This document shows, one piece after another, positions 37,579 through 46,038 of a DNA stretch of 64,000 nt. The notes under the pieces were generated by a model. That model was not told where the DNA came from, ran no database searches, and worked only from the letters and a program-made list of their open reading frames with translations. The DNA is from Pseudobutyrivibrio xylanivorans (GTDB lineage: Bacteria > Bacillota > Clostridia > Lachnospirales > Lachnospiraceae). Both the position numbers and the translations under genes were made by a program. Numbering within the stretch: the first letter of the stretch is position 1; each line of letters begins with the position of its first letter. The stretch covers positions 186,001 through 250,000 of the forward strand of contig NZ_VTVE01000003.1 in assembly GCF_010906925.1 (NCBI RefSeq), read 5' to 3'.

Positions 37579-39198
37579 GTGAGACTGAATGATTCTGTAA
37601 AGAATTTCATATTTGATAAAGTGTATGTAGCTATAGTGACTATTTCTGCACTAATAGGCTATGGATACCAGATTACACACTGCTCTTACGGCGTGGATGA
37701 TGTGATTTACGACTGGTATATAGATTCTGGTCGTCTTGTTTCTATGGGCAGATTTACACCATGGCTTATCAACAAATTCTTTAAGATAAATGAGTTCACA
37801 CCTTTTATAATAGATTTTATAGGAGTAATCCTTATTATCTTGGCTGGCACAGTGCTGTGCGCAGTTTTTGAAGACGCCATTGGTGCTGGCAAGGTACCTA
37901 GTTGGATATACGGGGTGTTTACATCCTTGATGCTTGTATACCCAATGAACGGTGAAGTATATATCTATTACATGCACAATGGCATGGGTGTAGCATTTTT
38001 GCTGTCCGCTATCGCTGTATATCTTATGTACAAGGTACAAGGACAAAAGCTAAAGGGGCAGCTTTTAAATGATTTGATAGCAGTGGTTCTTATGGTATTT
38101 GGCCTATGCTGCTATGAATCGTTTTCTTTAGTGATTGTTACTTTAGGAGTATGCATTGTACTTTTAAAGTCTTTTTCTGGTGAAAAGCTAGGGATTAAAG
38201 CCGATGGCCTTTGGGTAGTTACTGTGGTTGTGGCTACAGCAGTTGCCATGGTTTTGCGCAGCGTAATTACGCGGATTCTTTGTGCGGCTATGGGACTGGA
38301 AGTATATCAGACAAGTGGAGGCATGATTGGCTGGCAGTTTGCGGATAATGCCGGTGAAATATGGACTACTCTCAAGAATCAGTTGATGAGCAATTATATA
38401 TTCTATGGTGCTGGATATTTTCCAATCACATTGTTCTTGATTGCAGCAGCGGCCCTGATTGTCATGTGTGTTTATTTCTCAATTAAAAACAAGGATATTT
38501 GGCCAATAGTACTGGCTGTTCTTGTGGTGATTGGCCAGTTTTCAATTAGCTTTCTTATCGGTGTGATGCAACTATATAGAATGTGCCAGTCCATCGTGGT
38601 GCTTGTTGCCTTTATCGTATTTGCGGTAATGATTATTCTTTCTAAATACAAGGTTGGAAGAATAGTAGCAATGGTACTTTCAGTGCTTGTGGTATTTGAG
38701 GCGGCAAGAGAGATTAATCAGCTATTTGCTTTTGAGTACAACATGTGTGAAAGATGTGCTGACAAGGTTAAATCTATTGGAGAATATTTAGATGCTAATT
38801 ATGATTTGAGCCAGCAGAAAATCGTATTTGTCGGAGATTTTACACGCTCAATTGAGGAGGCTGATTATCTATTTATTAGCGCTGGTGAGCCGGGATACAG
38901 ATTTTTAAACTGGTGTGATGTACATGTATACGATTATGATCCGGCAGTGGTAGCTGCAGGCAGATTTTACAAAATAGAGACAATTACCGATGGTGATGTG
39001 CTCACATGGTCCACTAATGCCTACGGTTATCACAATTGGGCAACCCAGAGGCTTTTTGGACACTATGGATACGATATCAGGATTACAGATACTGCAGAGG
39101 AGTACTACAAGATAATAGATAAATATAAGGACGAGTATTCCGACACAGATGAGGATTATCTAGAGATAGATGGTTACGTGGTTGTTGTATTAAAATAA
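37579..39198 (+). CDS. GtrII-like glucosyltransferase-domain membrane protein, copy 1
   Basis: A 539-residue polytopic protein starting at GTG 37579, 2 nt after the upstream stop, with GGAAGG before it. After helix 1 it has YGVDDVIYDWYIDSGRLVSMGRFTPWLINKF, the loop typical of the GtrII-like family (glucosyltransferase domain), in which phage and bacterial members glucosylate O-antigen using undecaprenyl-phosphate glucose. About eleven helices and a soluble C-terminal region follow. It is a good match to the GtrB-like enzyme at 40875 as donor supplier. Sugar identity is not certain. Confidence 0.75.
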   Translation: MRLNDSVKNFIFDKVYVAIVTISALIGYGYQITHCSYGVDDVIYDWYIDSGRLVSMGRFTPWLINKFFKINEFTPFIIDFIGVILIILAGTVLCAVFEDAIGAGKVPSWIYGVFTSLMLVYPMNGEVYIYYMHNGMGVAFLLSAIAVYLMYKVQGQKLKGQLLNDLIAVVLMVFGLCCYESFSLVIVTLGVCIVLLKSFSGEKLGIKADGLWVVTVVVATAVAMVLRSVITRILCAAMGLEVYQTSGGMIGWQFADNAGEIWTTLKNQLMSNYIFYGAGYFPITLFLIAAAALIVMCVYFSIKNKDIWPIVLAVLVVIGQFSISFLIGVMQLYRMCQSIVVLVAFIVFAVMIILSKYKVGRIVAMVLSVLVVFEAAREINQLFAFEYNMCERCADKVKSIGEYLDANYDLSQQKIVFVGDFTRSIEEADYLFISAGEPGYRFLNWCDVHVYDYDPAVVAAGRFYKIETITDGDVLTWSTNAYGYHNWATQRLFGHYGYDIRITDTAEEYYKIIDKYKDEYSDTDEDYLEIDGYVVVVLK

Positions 39199-39236
39199 GA
39201 TGATGCTTTAAATTAATAGCAAATGGAGGGACTTCT

Positions 39237-40841
39237 GTGAACATACTAAATGATATAGAAGTTTTTGGTAAAAATTTAAAAAGTAAATATAACAATAGGC
39301 AAGTTATAGGGATGCTTGCAGTCCTTATAATTGGACTAGTGGCTCATGGATATATTATTTTTAACAGAATATCCTACCATGACAATACAGCAAGTCTATT
39401 TTCTCTAGGTGCCACTTATGAGCTTGATAGATGGGGCCTTGGCATTATTTATGATTTGCAGATATTTACCTCAAGAACATTTGCTGTGCCAGTTTTTAAT
39501 GGCATATTGTCAGTGATTCTTATTGCACTATCTGCCAGCAAGCTGATACAGATTTTTGATATTAAATCAAAAGTAAGCGCGGTGGTTATTGGCGCTATCA
39601 TGATTGTATATCCAGTTGTGCCTAGTATTTTTTCTTTTATGTTTACATCATGGCCTTATTTCCTAGGATTGCTGTTTTCGGTGGAGGCCGCTGGTGCGCT
39701 AATAGGTGCTAGACAGGAAAATGGTAAATTTAATGTAAAACAAGTTTTGGTCGCAGTGATATTTCTTGTTTTATCCCTTAGTATGTATCAGGCATTTTTT
39801 GCAGTGACTATTTCTATTCTTCTCATTAAGCTGCTTCAGGATGTTTTGACTGACAGAATAGATACCGTAAAGGATTACGGCAAAAACGGATTTACATATT
39901 TGATTACTCTTGGTGTGGGACTTGGCCTTTGGGCTGCTATAGCAGCACTGTTTAAAAAGATAAAGCACATCGATACAATGGACTACAAGGGAATGGGAAA
40001 GGGCTATGACATTTCTCAGTTCCCAGCTAAACTAGCTCAGTGTATCAGAGAGTTCTTCACAGGAAGCTATGCGGGAGTCAATGGTCTCAAGTATCTTAGG
40101 TTATTAACATTATGTGTGATTTTGGCTACTGTTATCCACATTTTTGTATTGATTTTCAAGAAAAATGTGAGCATAGGAGTAAAGCTATCAGCTCTAGTAG
40201 GGGTGGCACTTCTTCCAGTTGGCATGAATGTGATATATATTTTATCTACAAGCGAGGAGTTCTTCGTAGATAGTCTTATGGTTTACGGTACAGCATTTGT
40301 GTTGATACTTCCTATTATTTTGATTGAGACACTGGATTTTGAGACCTTTAAGCAGGCGATTGTAGGGAAGTTGATTAAGCTAATTACCTATCTTCAGCTG
40401 ATTGCAATATTCGTAATTACGGTTTCATATATTTATTTAGACAATGCAGCCTATCTCAAGGCTGACATTGCAGAGCGACAGGCTACATCATATTTCACAC
40501 AGCTTGCTGCTAATATCAAGAGCTGCCAGGGATTCGATGATGATATGGAAATCGTCTTTGTAGATTTTGATAAAAATGCAGATGGCACATTTGTTGTTGT
40601 GGATGATAACGAGGAGCTTGATGCCATTAAAATTGAGAAGTTCCCAGTTTATTCTGACCTGGTTACCTATGGCAGCGCCATTAGATTTATGCAGGAACAC
40701 TGCGGATTTGGCAATGAAAAAGTCGTGGTAGATGATGGCAGCCTAGCAGAGGATTCTGCAGTTTTGGCTATGCCAACCTACCCAGATTATGGTAGTATAG
40801 CAGTGGTTGATGGCAAGTTGATTGTCAAATTTGGGGAATAA
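39237..40841 (+). CDS. GtrII-like membrane protein, copy 2, GTG start
   Basis: A 534-residue paralogue of the preceding protein, starting at GTG 39237 with GGAGGG 6 nt before it. The donor loop here reads ISYHDNTASLFSLGATYELDRWGLGIIYDL, so the Asp-Asp of copy 1 is His-Asp and the GRF is DRW. The following SAxVIGAIMIVYP and FTSWPYFLGLLFS segments keep the family layout. The C-terminus is soluble. Tandem position and changed loop suggest different sugar or acceptor. It ends 33 nt before the second GtrB-like gene. Confidence 0.7.
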   Translation: MNILNDIEVFGKNLKSKYNNRQVIGMLAVLIIGLVAHGYIIFNRISYHDNTASLFSLGATYELDRWGLGIIYDLQIFTSRTFAVPVFNGILSVILIALSASKLIQIFDIKSKVSAVVIGAIMIVYPVVPSIFSFMFTSWPYFLGLLFSVEAAGALIGARQENGKFNVKQVLVAVIFLVLSLSMYQAFFAVTISILLIKLLQDVLTDRIDTVKDYGKNGFTYLITLGVGLGLWAAIAALFKKIKHIDTMDYKGMGKGYDISQFPAKLAQCIREFFTGSYAGVNGLKYLRLLTLCVILATVIHIFVLIFKKNVSIGVKLSALVGVALLPVGMNVIYILSTSEEFFVDSLMVYGTAFVLILPIILIETLDFETFKQAIVGKLIKLITYLQLIAIFVITVSYIYLDNAAYLKADIAERQATSYFTQLAANIKSCQGFDDDMEIVFVDFDKNADGTFVVVDDNEELDAIKIEKFPVYSDLVTYGSAIRFMQEHCGFGNEKVVVDDGSLAEDSAVLAMPTYPDYGSIAVVDGKLIVKFGE

Positions 40842-40874
40842 TTATATCAATTATAAGGAAGGTATATACTTACG

Positions 40875-41801
40875 ATGAAAAAGTTATCTATTGTTGTTCC
40901 TTGCTACAATGAGCAGGAGGCAGCACCTATTTTTTACGATACAGTACACGGTATGGAGGACAAGCTATCATCAGTAGAGCTTGAGTTTATCTTTGTAGAC
41001 GATGGTTCTAAGGATGGCACACTTGATGTTCTTAGAGGTCTTCATGCTAGAGATGAGAGAGTGCATTATGTATCATTCTCTAGAAACTTTGGCAAGGAGG
41101 CAGGCATCTATGCTGGCCTTCAGAAGTCTACTGGTGATTATGTAGTAATCATGGATGTAGATTTACAGGATCCTCCTGCTATGCTTCCAGAAATGCTTTC
41201 ATATATTGAGTCTGGTGAGTATGAGCGTGTAGCTACTCGTCGTGTAGATAGAAAGGGCGAACCACCTATCCGCTCTTGGTTTGCTAGAAAGTTCTACAAG
41301 CTTATGAACAAAATCTCTAGTGCAGATATCGTTGATGGAGCTAGAGATTATCAGATGATGACTAGAAAGGTTGTAGATGCCATACTTGCTATGGGTGAGT
41401 ACAACAGATTCAGCAAGGGTATCTTTGGCTGGGTAGGATTCAAGAGCAAGTGGCTTGAGTTTGAAAATGTTGAGCGCGTTGCCGGAGAGACTAAGTGGTC
41501 ATTCTGGAAGCTATTCATCTATGCTATTGATGGTATCGTAGCATTCTCTACAGCACCACTTATTATGGCATCAGTTTTCGGTGTAATCATGTGCCTTGTG
41601 GCATTTATATTTATTCTTGTAATTATTGTAAAGACACTTATTCTTGGCGACCCTACTAGTGGTTGGCCATCAATGGTTTGTATTATTCTTTTAGTTTCAG
41701 GTATCCAGCTTCTTTGCATGGGCGTTTTGGGACAGTACATGGCCAAGACTTATCTTGAGACTAAGAAGAGACCTATTTATCTTGTTCAGGAAGAAGAGTA
41801 A
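40875..41801 (+). CDS. GtrB-like polyprenyl-phosphate glycosyltransferase (GT2), second copy
   Basis: A 308-residue enzyme with SIVVPCYNEQEA, FIFVDDGSKDGT and IMDVDLQDPP in the catalytic domain and two C-terminal helices ending YMAKTYLETKKRPIYLV. This is the standard GtrB form, which makes undecaprenyl-phosphate-linked glucose or a similar sugar on the inner face. It directly follows two GtrII-like genes, so the three could form a GtrB/GtrII set. It also begins the run of genes with the carrier protein. AGGAAGG lies about 11 nt before ATG 40875, a slightly long spacing. Confidence 0.9.
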   Translation: MKKLSIVVPCYNEQEAAPIFYDTVHGMEDKLSSVELEFIFVDDGSKDGTLDVLRGLHARDERVHYVSFSRNFGKEAGIYAGLQKSTGDYVVIMDVDLQDPPAMLPEMLSYIESGEYERVATRRVDRKGEPPIRSWFARKFYKLMNKISSADIVDGARDYQMMTRKVVDAILAMGEYNRFSKGIFGWVGFKSKWLEFENVERVAGETKWSFWKLFIYAIDGIVAFSTAPLIMASVFGVIMCLVAFIFILVIIVKTLILGDPTSGWPSMVCIILLVSGIQLLCMGVLGQYMAKTYLETKKRPIYLVQEEE

Positions 41802-41803
41802 CA

Positions 41804-43105
41804 ATGACAGTTGGACAGCAGATGTACGATTTTGCAGCAGAGCTTTTTCCACTTAATCGCAGCATCACTGGTGAGGGCGTGCGCCAGACACTTAAGATGT
41901 GCAGCGATAGGATTGCTGAGGCTGACGGAGTCGGATTTGAAATAAAAAATGTAGCTAGCGGTACAGAGGTATTCGACTGGACTGTACCAAAGGAATGGGC
42001 TATTAGAGAGGCCTATATCGAGGATGAATCTGGCAATCGCATAGTGGATATGGCTGTGAGCAATCTACATGTGATGGGCTATTCTACACCTGTTGATGAG
42101 TGGGTGGACCTTGATGAGCTTAAGGAGCATGTGTTTACACTGCCAGACCAGCCAGACATTGTGCCTTATGTTACTAGCTACTATAAGGAGCGATTTGGAT
42201 TTTGTATGAGCCAGAAGCAGCTAGATAGTCTAGCACCTGGCAAGTACCACATGTACATAGATTCAGAACTTTTTGATGGCAACCTCACATACGGAGAATT
42301 AGTGCTTCCCGGTGAGAGCGATGAGGAGATTTTCTTTTCTACATATGACTGCCATCCATCTATGGCAAATAACGAGGTCTCAGGACCTGTGCTGATGTGC
42401 GAGCTTATTAAGTATGTTAAGTCACTTAAGAATCGCCGCTACACATATAGATTTATCATCATTCCAGAGACAATAGGTGCTATAACATATCTTGCTACAG
42501 GTGACCACCTGAAGCATATGAAGGAGCACATTGTTGCTGGATTTAATATCTCATGTGTAGGTGATGACAGAGACTATTCCATCGTACATAGTAAGTATGC
42601 AGATACACTTGCAGATAGAGTGCTTTCAAATGTATTAAAGAGTCACACTGATGGGAAATACAGCGACTATAGCTTTTTAAAGAGAGGGTCGGATGAGAGA
42701 CAGTACAACTCAGCAGGGGTAGACCTTCCTGTAGTATGTTTCTGCCGTAGTAAGTTTGGCGAGTACCCAGAGTATCATACTAGTGCAGATGATATGACAC
42801 TTATTAGCCCAGAGGGATTCCAGGGTGGCTATGATGTGATGACTCAAGTGGTAGATGCTCTTGAGTACAATCGTATATACGTTATGACTCAGCCATGTGA
42901 GCCACAGCTTGGCAAGCGTGGACTTTTCCCTACAGTTAGCAAAAAGGGAAGCTACGATGCTGTTATGGCTATGATGTATTTCATGACCTATGCAGATGGT
43001 CGCAATGATTTGATTGGCATTTCAGAAATCACAGGAGTTCCTGTAAAGGAGCTTACTGAGATAGTGGACAAGCTCTATGCCAATGGACTGATAAAGATAT
43101 TGTAA
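41804..43105 (+). CDS. DUF4910 aminopeptidase-like protein
   Basis: A 433-residue soluble protein of the DUF4910 family, with an M28-peptidase-like core, an inserted beta domain (about residues 45-110, VFDWTVPKEWAIREAYI) and a C-terminal winged-helix-like end. Likely metal-site segments: STYDCHPSMANNEVSGP, IIPETIGA and YHTSADD. The family is common in surface-glycan loci, where its substrate is unknown; an amide bond on a modified sugar is a possibility, not shown. It starts 2 nt after the upstream stop and precedes the acyltransferase and carrier protein, so it likely belongs to that pathway. Confidence 0.82.
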   Translation: MTVGQQMYDFAAELFPLNRSITGEGVRQTLKMCSDRIAEADGVGFEIKNVASGTEVFDWTVPKEWAIREAYIEDESGNRIVDMAVSNLHVMGYSTPVDEWVDLDELKEHVFTLPDQPDIVPYVTSYYKERFGFCMSQKQLDSLAPGKYHMYIDSELFDGNLTYGELVLPGESDEEIFFSTYDCHPSMANNEVSGPVLMCELIKYVKSLKNRRYTYRFIIIPETIGAITYLATGDHLKHMKEHIVAGFNISCVGDDRDYSIVHSKYADTLADRVLSNVLKSHTDGKYSDYSFLKRGSDERQYNSAGVDLPVVCFCRSKFGEYPEYHTSADDMTLISPEGFQGGYDVMTQVVDALEYNRIYVMTQPCEPQLGKRGLFPTVSKKGSYDAVMAMMYFMTYADGRNDLIGISEITGVPVKELTEIVDKLYANGLIKIL

Positions 43106-43120
43106 TTAGTCGAGGATATA

Positions 43121-43975
43121 ATGACAGATATAGAACTTCTTAATGATATAAAGATAAAACTTAATGAAATAGGTGTGAGGGCAGGTGACACAGTATACGT
43201 GGCATCTGATATCACTGGGCTACTTTATCTTGCCAAGACAGAGTGCGATGTTAAGATAAAGCAGCGGGATGAGTTTTTAAATAAATTCGTAAATACGTTA
43301 CAAGAGATGGTTGGTCCAGAGGGCACTCTGCTGTTTCCTGTGTTCTCATGGGACTTTTGCAGAGGTAATGGATTTGATATCCGCAGTACTAAGGGCGAGG
43401 TAGGAGCACTTAATAACTGGATTCTTAAGAATAGAGAGGATTTCATCCGTACAAAGCATCCTATGTATTCATTTTTAGTCTGGGGCAAATACGCCCATAG
43501 ACTTGCTGCTATGAACAATCAGGATGCCTGGGGTGATGCAGGTCCATTTACTTTTCTTAGAGACAATGATGGCAAGCAGCTCTTCTTTGATATTCAGGCA
43601 CATCAGGGCATCACATTTGGTCACTATGTTGAGCAGTGTGTGGATGTTCCATATCGCCATCCAAAGTATTTCTTTGGTAGCTATACTGATAAAAATGGCG
43701 TCACAGAGACTAGATGCTACAGCATGTATGTACGTGACTTGAATGTGATGCAGGAGATTAGCATTACCAACGAGTGGCTTATAGAAAATGGGGTTGCAGC
43801 AGGGGCTGAGAGTCATGGATTGACCCTCACATACTGTGATTTGGCAAAAGCATATCCCCTATTGTATAATGACATGAAAAATAATAACGGAGCCAATACT
43901 CTATCCTTTGAAAACTATGAGCTAGACTGGAGTAAGGAAAAGACTATTCCATTTGAGTTAGGTGGATTGGCGTAG
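43121..43975 (+). CDS. AAC(3)-fold N-acyltransferase
   Basis: A 284-residue soluble protein of the aminoglycoside N3-acetyltransferase fold. It has VRAGDTVYVASDI near residue 20, GPEGTLLFPVFSW near 65, and RTKHPMYSFLVWG near 110, the substrate-side part of the family. In glycan loci such proteins acylate an amino sugar rather than a drug. Its place just before a carrier protein and FkbH gene suggests that the acyl group could come from the carrier thioester. Acetyl-CoA is the usual donor, and both are open. GAGG precedes ATG 43121. Confidence 0.78.
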   Translation: MTDIELLNDIKIKLNEIGVRAGDTVYVASDITGLLYLAKTECDVKIKQRDEFLNKFVNTLQEMVGPEGTLLFPVFSWDFCRGNGFDIRSTKGEVGALNNWILKNREDFIRTKHPMYSFLVWGKYAHRLAAMNNQDAWGDAGPFTFLRDNDGKQLFFDIQAHQGITFGHYVEQCVDVPYRHPKYFFGSYTDKNGVTETRCYSMYVRDLNVMQEISITNEWLIENGVAAGAESHGLTLTYCDLAKAYPLLYNDMKNNNGANTLSFENYELDWSKEKTIPFELGGLA

Positions 43976-43983
43976 GAGATAAA

Positions 43984-44223
43984 ATGACTAGAGAAGAAGT
44001 ATTAGTAAAGATAAACGAGATTTTTAGAGATGCATTTGATGACGAGAGCCTTGAGGTAAGTGATGCAACTACCGCAAATGACATTGCTGATTGGGACTCA
44101 CTGATGCAGATGAACCTCATCGAGATGGTAGAGGATGAGTTCGGATTCCAGTTTAGTATGGATGAGGCAGCAGGTCTTAAAAATGTAGGCAGCATGGTAG
44201 ACGTAGTCTTAGCACACTGCTAA
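43984..44223 (+). CDS. Acyl carrier protein
   Basis: A 79-residue acidic four-helix protein. ADWDSLMQMNLI contains Ser39 in the DSL motif, the site for the 4'-phosphopantetheine arm. It lies 8 nt after the AAC(3)-fold gene and 24 nt before the FkbH-like gene. In FkbH systems the carrier is loaded with a glycerate-derived acyl group from 1,3-bisphosphoglycerate. It is a stand-alone carrier, far from any fatty-acid genes, so a dedicated role in glycan acylation is inferred. The length and motif are normal for the family. Confidence 0.9.
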   Translation: MTREEVLVKINEIFRDAFDDESLEVSDATTANDIADWDSLMQMNLIEMVEDEFGFQFSMDEAAGLKNVGSMVDVVLAHC

Positions 44224-44247
44224 TTTGTTAAATAAAGGGTGTAGATT

Positions 44248-46038
44248 ATGGATTGTTTTAATTATCCGATAGACGTAAAAACACTGAGAAGGAAGAAGGC
44301 CTCTATAAGGCGTACCCTTTTAGAGCAGCCTAATCTTATAGAAAAGAAGATAGCAGTTCTGGGTGGTTCCACCACAAATGAGGTGGTTGACCAGCTGGAA
44401 CTGTTTTTGTTGTCTTATGGAATAAAGGCAGATTTCTATCAGTCAGAGTATGGAAAATACTGGGAAGATGCCATGTTTGGCTCTCCAGAGCTAGATGGAT
44501 TTGAGCCTGATATTATATTTATCCACACCAATTGGAGAAATATAATTGATTTTCCACAGATGAACATGGATAAAACACAAGTTGATGATATGCTTGAGGC
44601 CGAGTATCAGCGATTTGAGGGAATGTGGCAGAGACTATCAGAGAAATTCAACTGTCCTATTATCCAGAACAATTTCGAGCGTCCAAACTATAGACTTATG
44701 GGCAATCGAGACGTTTGGGACTATAGAGGCAAGGCAAATTTCGTTTCTCGATTGAACCAGAAATTCTATGAGTATGCTAATGAGCACACAGGATTTTACA
44801 TTAATGATATTGATTATCTGGCAGCTGATTTTGGCATTTCTCAGTGGAACGATGCTAAATATTGGAACATGTACAAGTGCATAAATATGGATGCCATTAC
44901 ATATATTGCTCAGTCGGTAGCCTTCATTATTAAGTCTATCTACGGACGTAATAAAAAGGTGCTAGCACTTGATCTTGATAACACTCTCTGGGGTGGCATC
45001 GTAGGTGATGACGGTGTAGAGGGAATCAAAATCGGACCAGAGGTTCCACAGGGACAGGTATATGCCGAGTTTCAGCAGTACTGCAAGAATCTTAAGGATA
45101 TAGGTGCGGTGCTTGCAGTAGATTCTAAAAATGAAGAGGCAAATGCCCTGGCAGGTCTTAATCATCCGGATGGGGTTCTTCGCCCAGATGATTTTGTAGA
45201 CATCAAAGCAAACTGGGAGCCAAAGGATAGAAATCTGGAGCAAATGGCATCTGAACTGACACTTGGCGTCGATAGCTTCGTATTTGCGGACGATAATCCT
45301 GCAGAGCGAGAGATTGTATCAGCTCAGCTTCCTGGAGTAGCAGTTCCTGCTATGGATGGAGCGGAAAATTATATTAAGGTACTAGACCACAGCGGATATT
45401 TTGAGGTTACTAATCTATCTGCTGAGGATATGAAAAAGACAGATATGTATCATGCAAAGGCTGAGGCTTCAAAGGCCAAGGCTGCATTTGCAGATTATAG
45501 CGAGTATCTTAAGAGCCTAGATATGAAGGCAACCATCACAGGCTTTGAGCCTATAATTGTACAACGAGTTTCTCAGTTGACAAATAAATCAAATCAGTTT
45601 AATCTTACAACCCTCAGATGTAGCGAAGATGATATCAGAGCTATGGAAGAGTCAGATGACTATATATGCATGGCTGGCCGTCTTGTAGACAAGTTTGCGG
45701 ACAATGGAATTGTCACTATAGTGGCTGGCAAAATAGTAGGGGATGCACTGGATATTAGTCTGTGGCTTATGAGCTGCCGAGTACTTAAACGAGGCATGGA
45801 GGACCTGATGATGAATCAGCTTGTGGCTGAGGCCAGAGCAAAGGGCATTAATAAAATTGTTGGACATTACTATCCAACACCTAAAAATGCCATGGTCCAG
45901 GATTTCTTTGATGACTATGGATTTAGTCTGACTGACACGGATGACGCTGGAAATAAAAAATGGGAGTTAAATGTTGGGGATTATAGTGAGAAAGTGAGTT
46001 ATATAGAAAATGAAATCCTTGACAGAGAAGTTCAGTAG
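44248..46038 (+). CDS. FkbH-like HAD-IIIC protein (carrier-protein glyceryl loading)
   Basis: A 596-residue protein. Residues about 30-200 form an N-terminal SGNH-like part (KKIAVLGGSTTNEV at 33-46). The HAD domain has ALDLDNTLWGG (DLDNT at 242-246), LAVDSKNEEAN and VFADDNPAERE. The last 160 residues look GNAT-like (WLMSCRVLKRGMEDLMM). FkbH-type enzymes take D-1,3-bisphosphoglycerate, remove a phosphate and place the glyceryl group on a carrier protein; in antibiotic pathways this feeds methoxymalonyl-ACP. Here the neighbours are a carrier protein and glycan enzymes. The serine of the usual LAVCSKN loop is kept while the Cys before it is Asp. Confidence 0.85.
   Translation: MDCFNYPIDVKTLRRKKASIRRTLLEQPNLIEKKIAVLGGSTTNEVVDQLELFLLSYGIKADFYQSEYGKYWEDAMFGSPELDGFEPDIIFIHTNWRNIIDFPQMNMDKTQVDDMLEAEYQRFEGMWQRLSEKFNCPIIQNNFERPNYRLMGNRDVWDYRGKANFVSRLNQKFYEYANEHTGFYINDIDYLAADFGISQWNDAKYWNMYKCINMDAITYIAQSVAFIIKSIYGRNKKVLALDLDNTLWGGIVGDDGVEGIKIGPEVPQGQVYAEFQQYCKNLKDIGAVLAVDSKNEEANALAGLNHPDGVLRPDDFVDIKANWEPKDRNLEQMASELTLGVDSFVFADDNPAEREIVSAQLPGVAVPAMDGAENYIKVLDHSGYFEVTNLSAEDMKKTDMYHAKAEASKAKAAFADYSEYLKSLDMKATITGFEPIIVQRVSQLTNKSNQFNLTTLRCSEDDIRAMEESDDYICMAGRLVDKFADNGIVTIVAGKIVGDALDISLWLMSCRVLKRGMEDLMMNQLVAEARAKGINKIVGHYYPTPKNAMVQDFFDDYGFSLTDTDDAGNKKWELNVGDYSEKVSYIENEILDREVQ

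Noticed and set aside
37651-38046. Minus-strand frame of 131 codons
   Set aside because: It is antisense to the GtrII-like gene, with an unlikely composition and no supporting signals.
41804-43105. Loss of a metal ligand in the DUF4910 protein (ANN instead of AND)
   Set aside because: By recall this Asn is common in the DUF4910 group, so it is not treated as a defect.
43121-43975. Aminoglycoside resistance gene
   Set aside because: The fold is that of AAC(3), but the gene is embedded between glycan and carrier-protein genes; a sugar substrate is far more likely.
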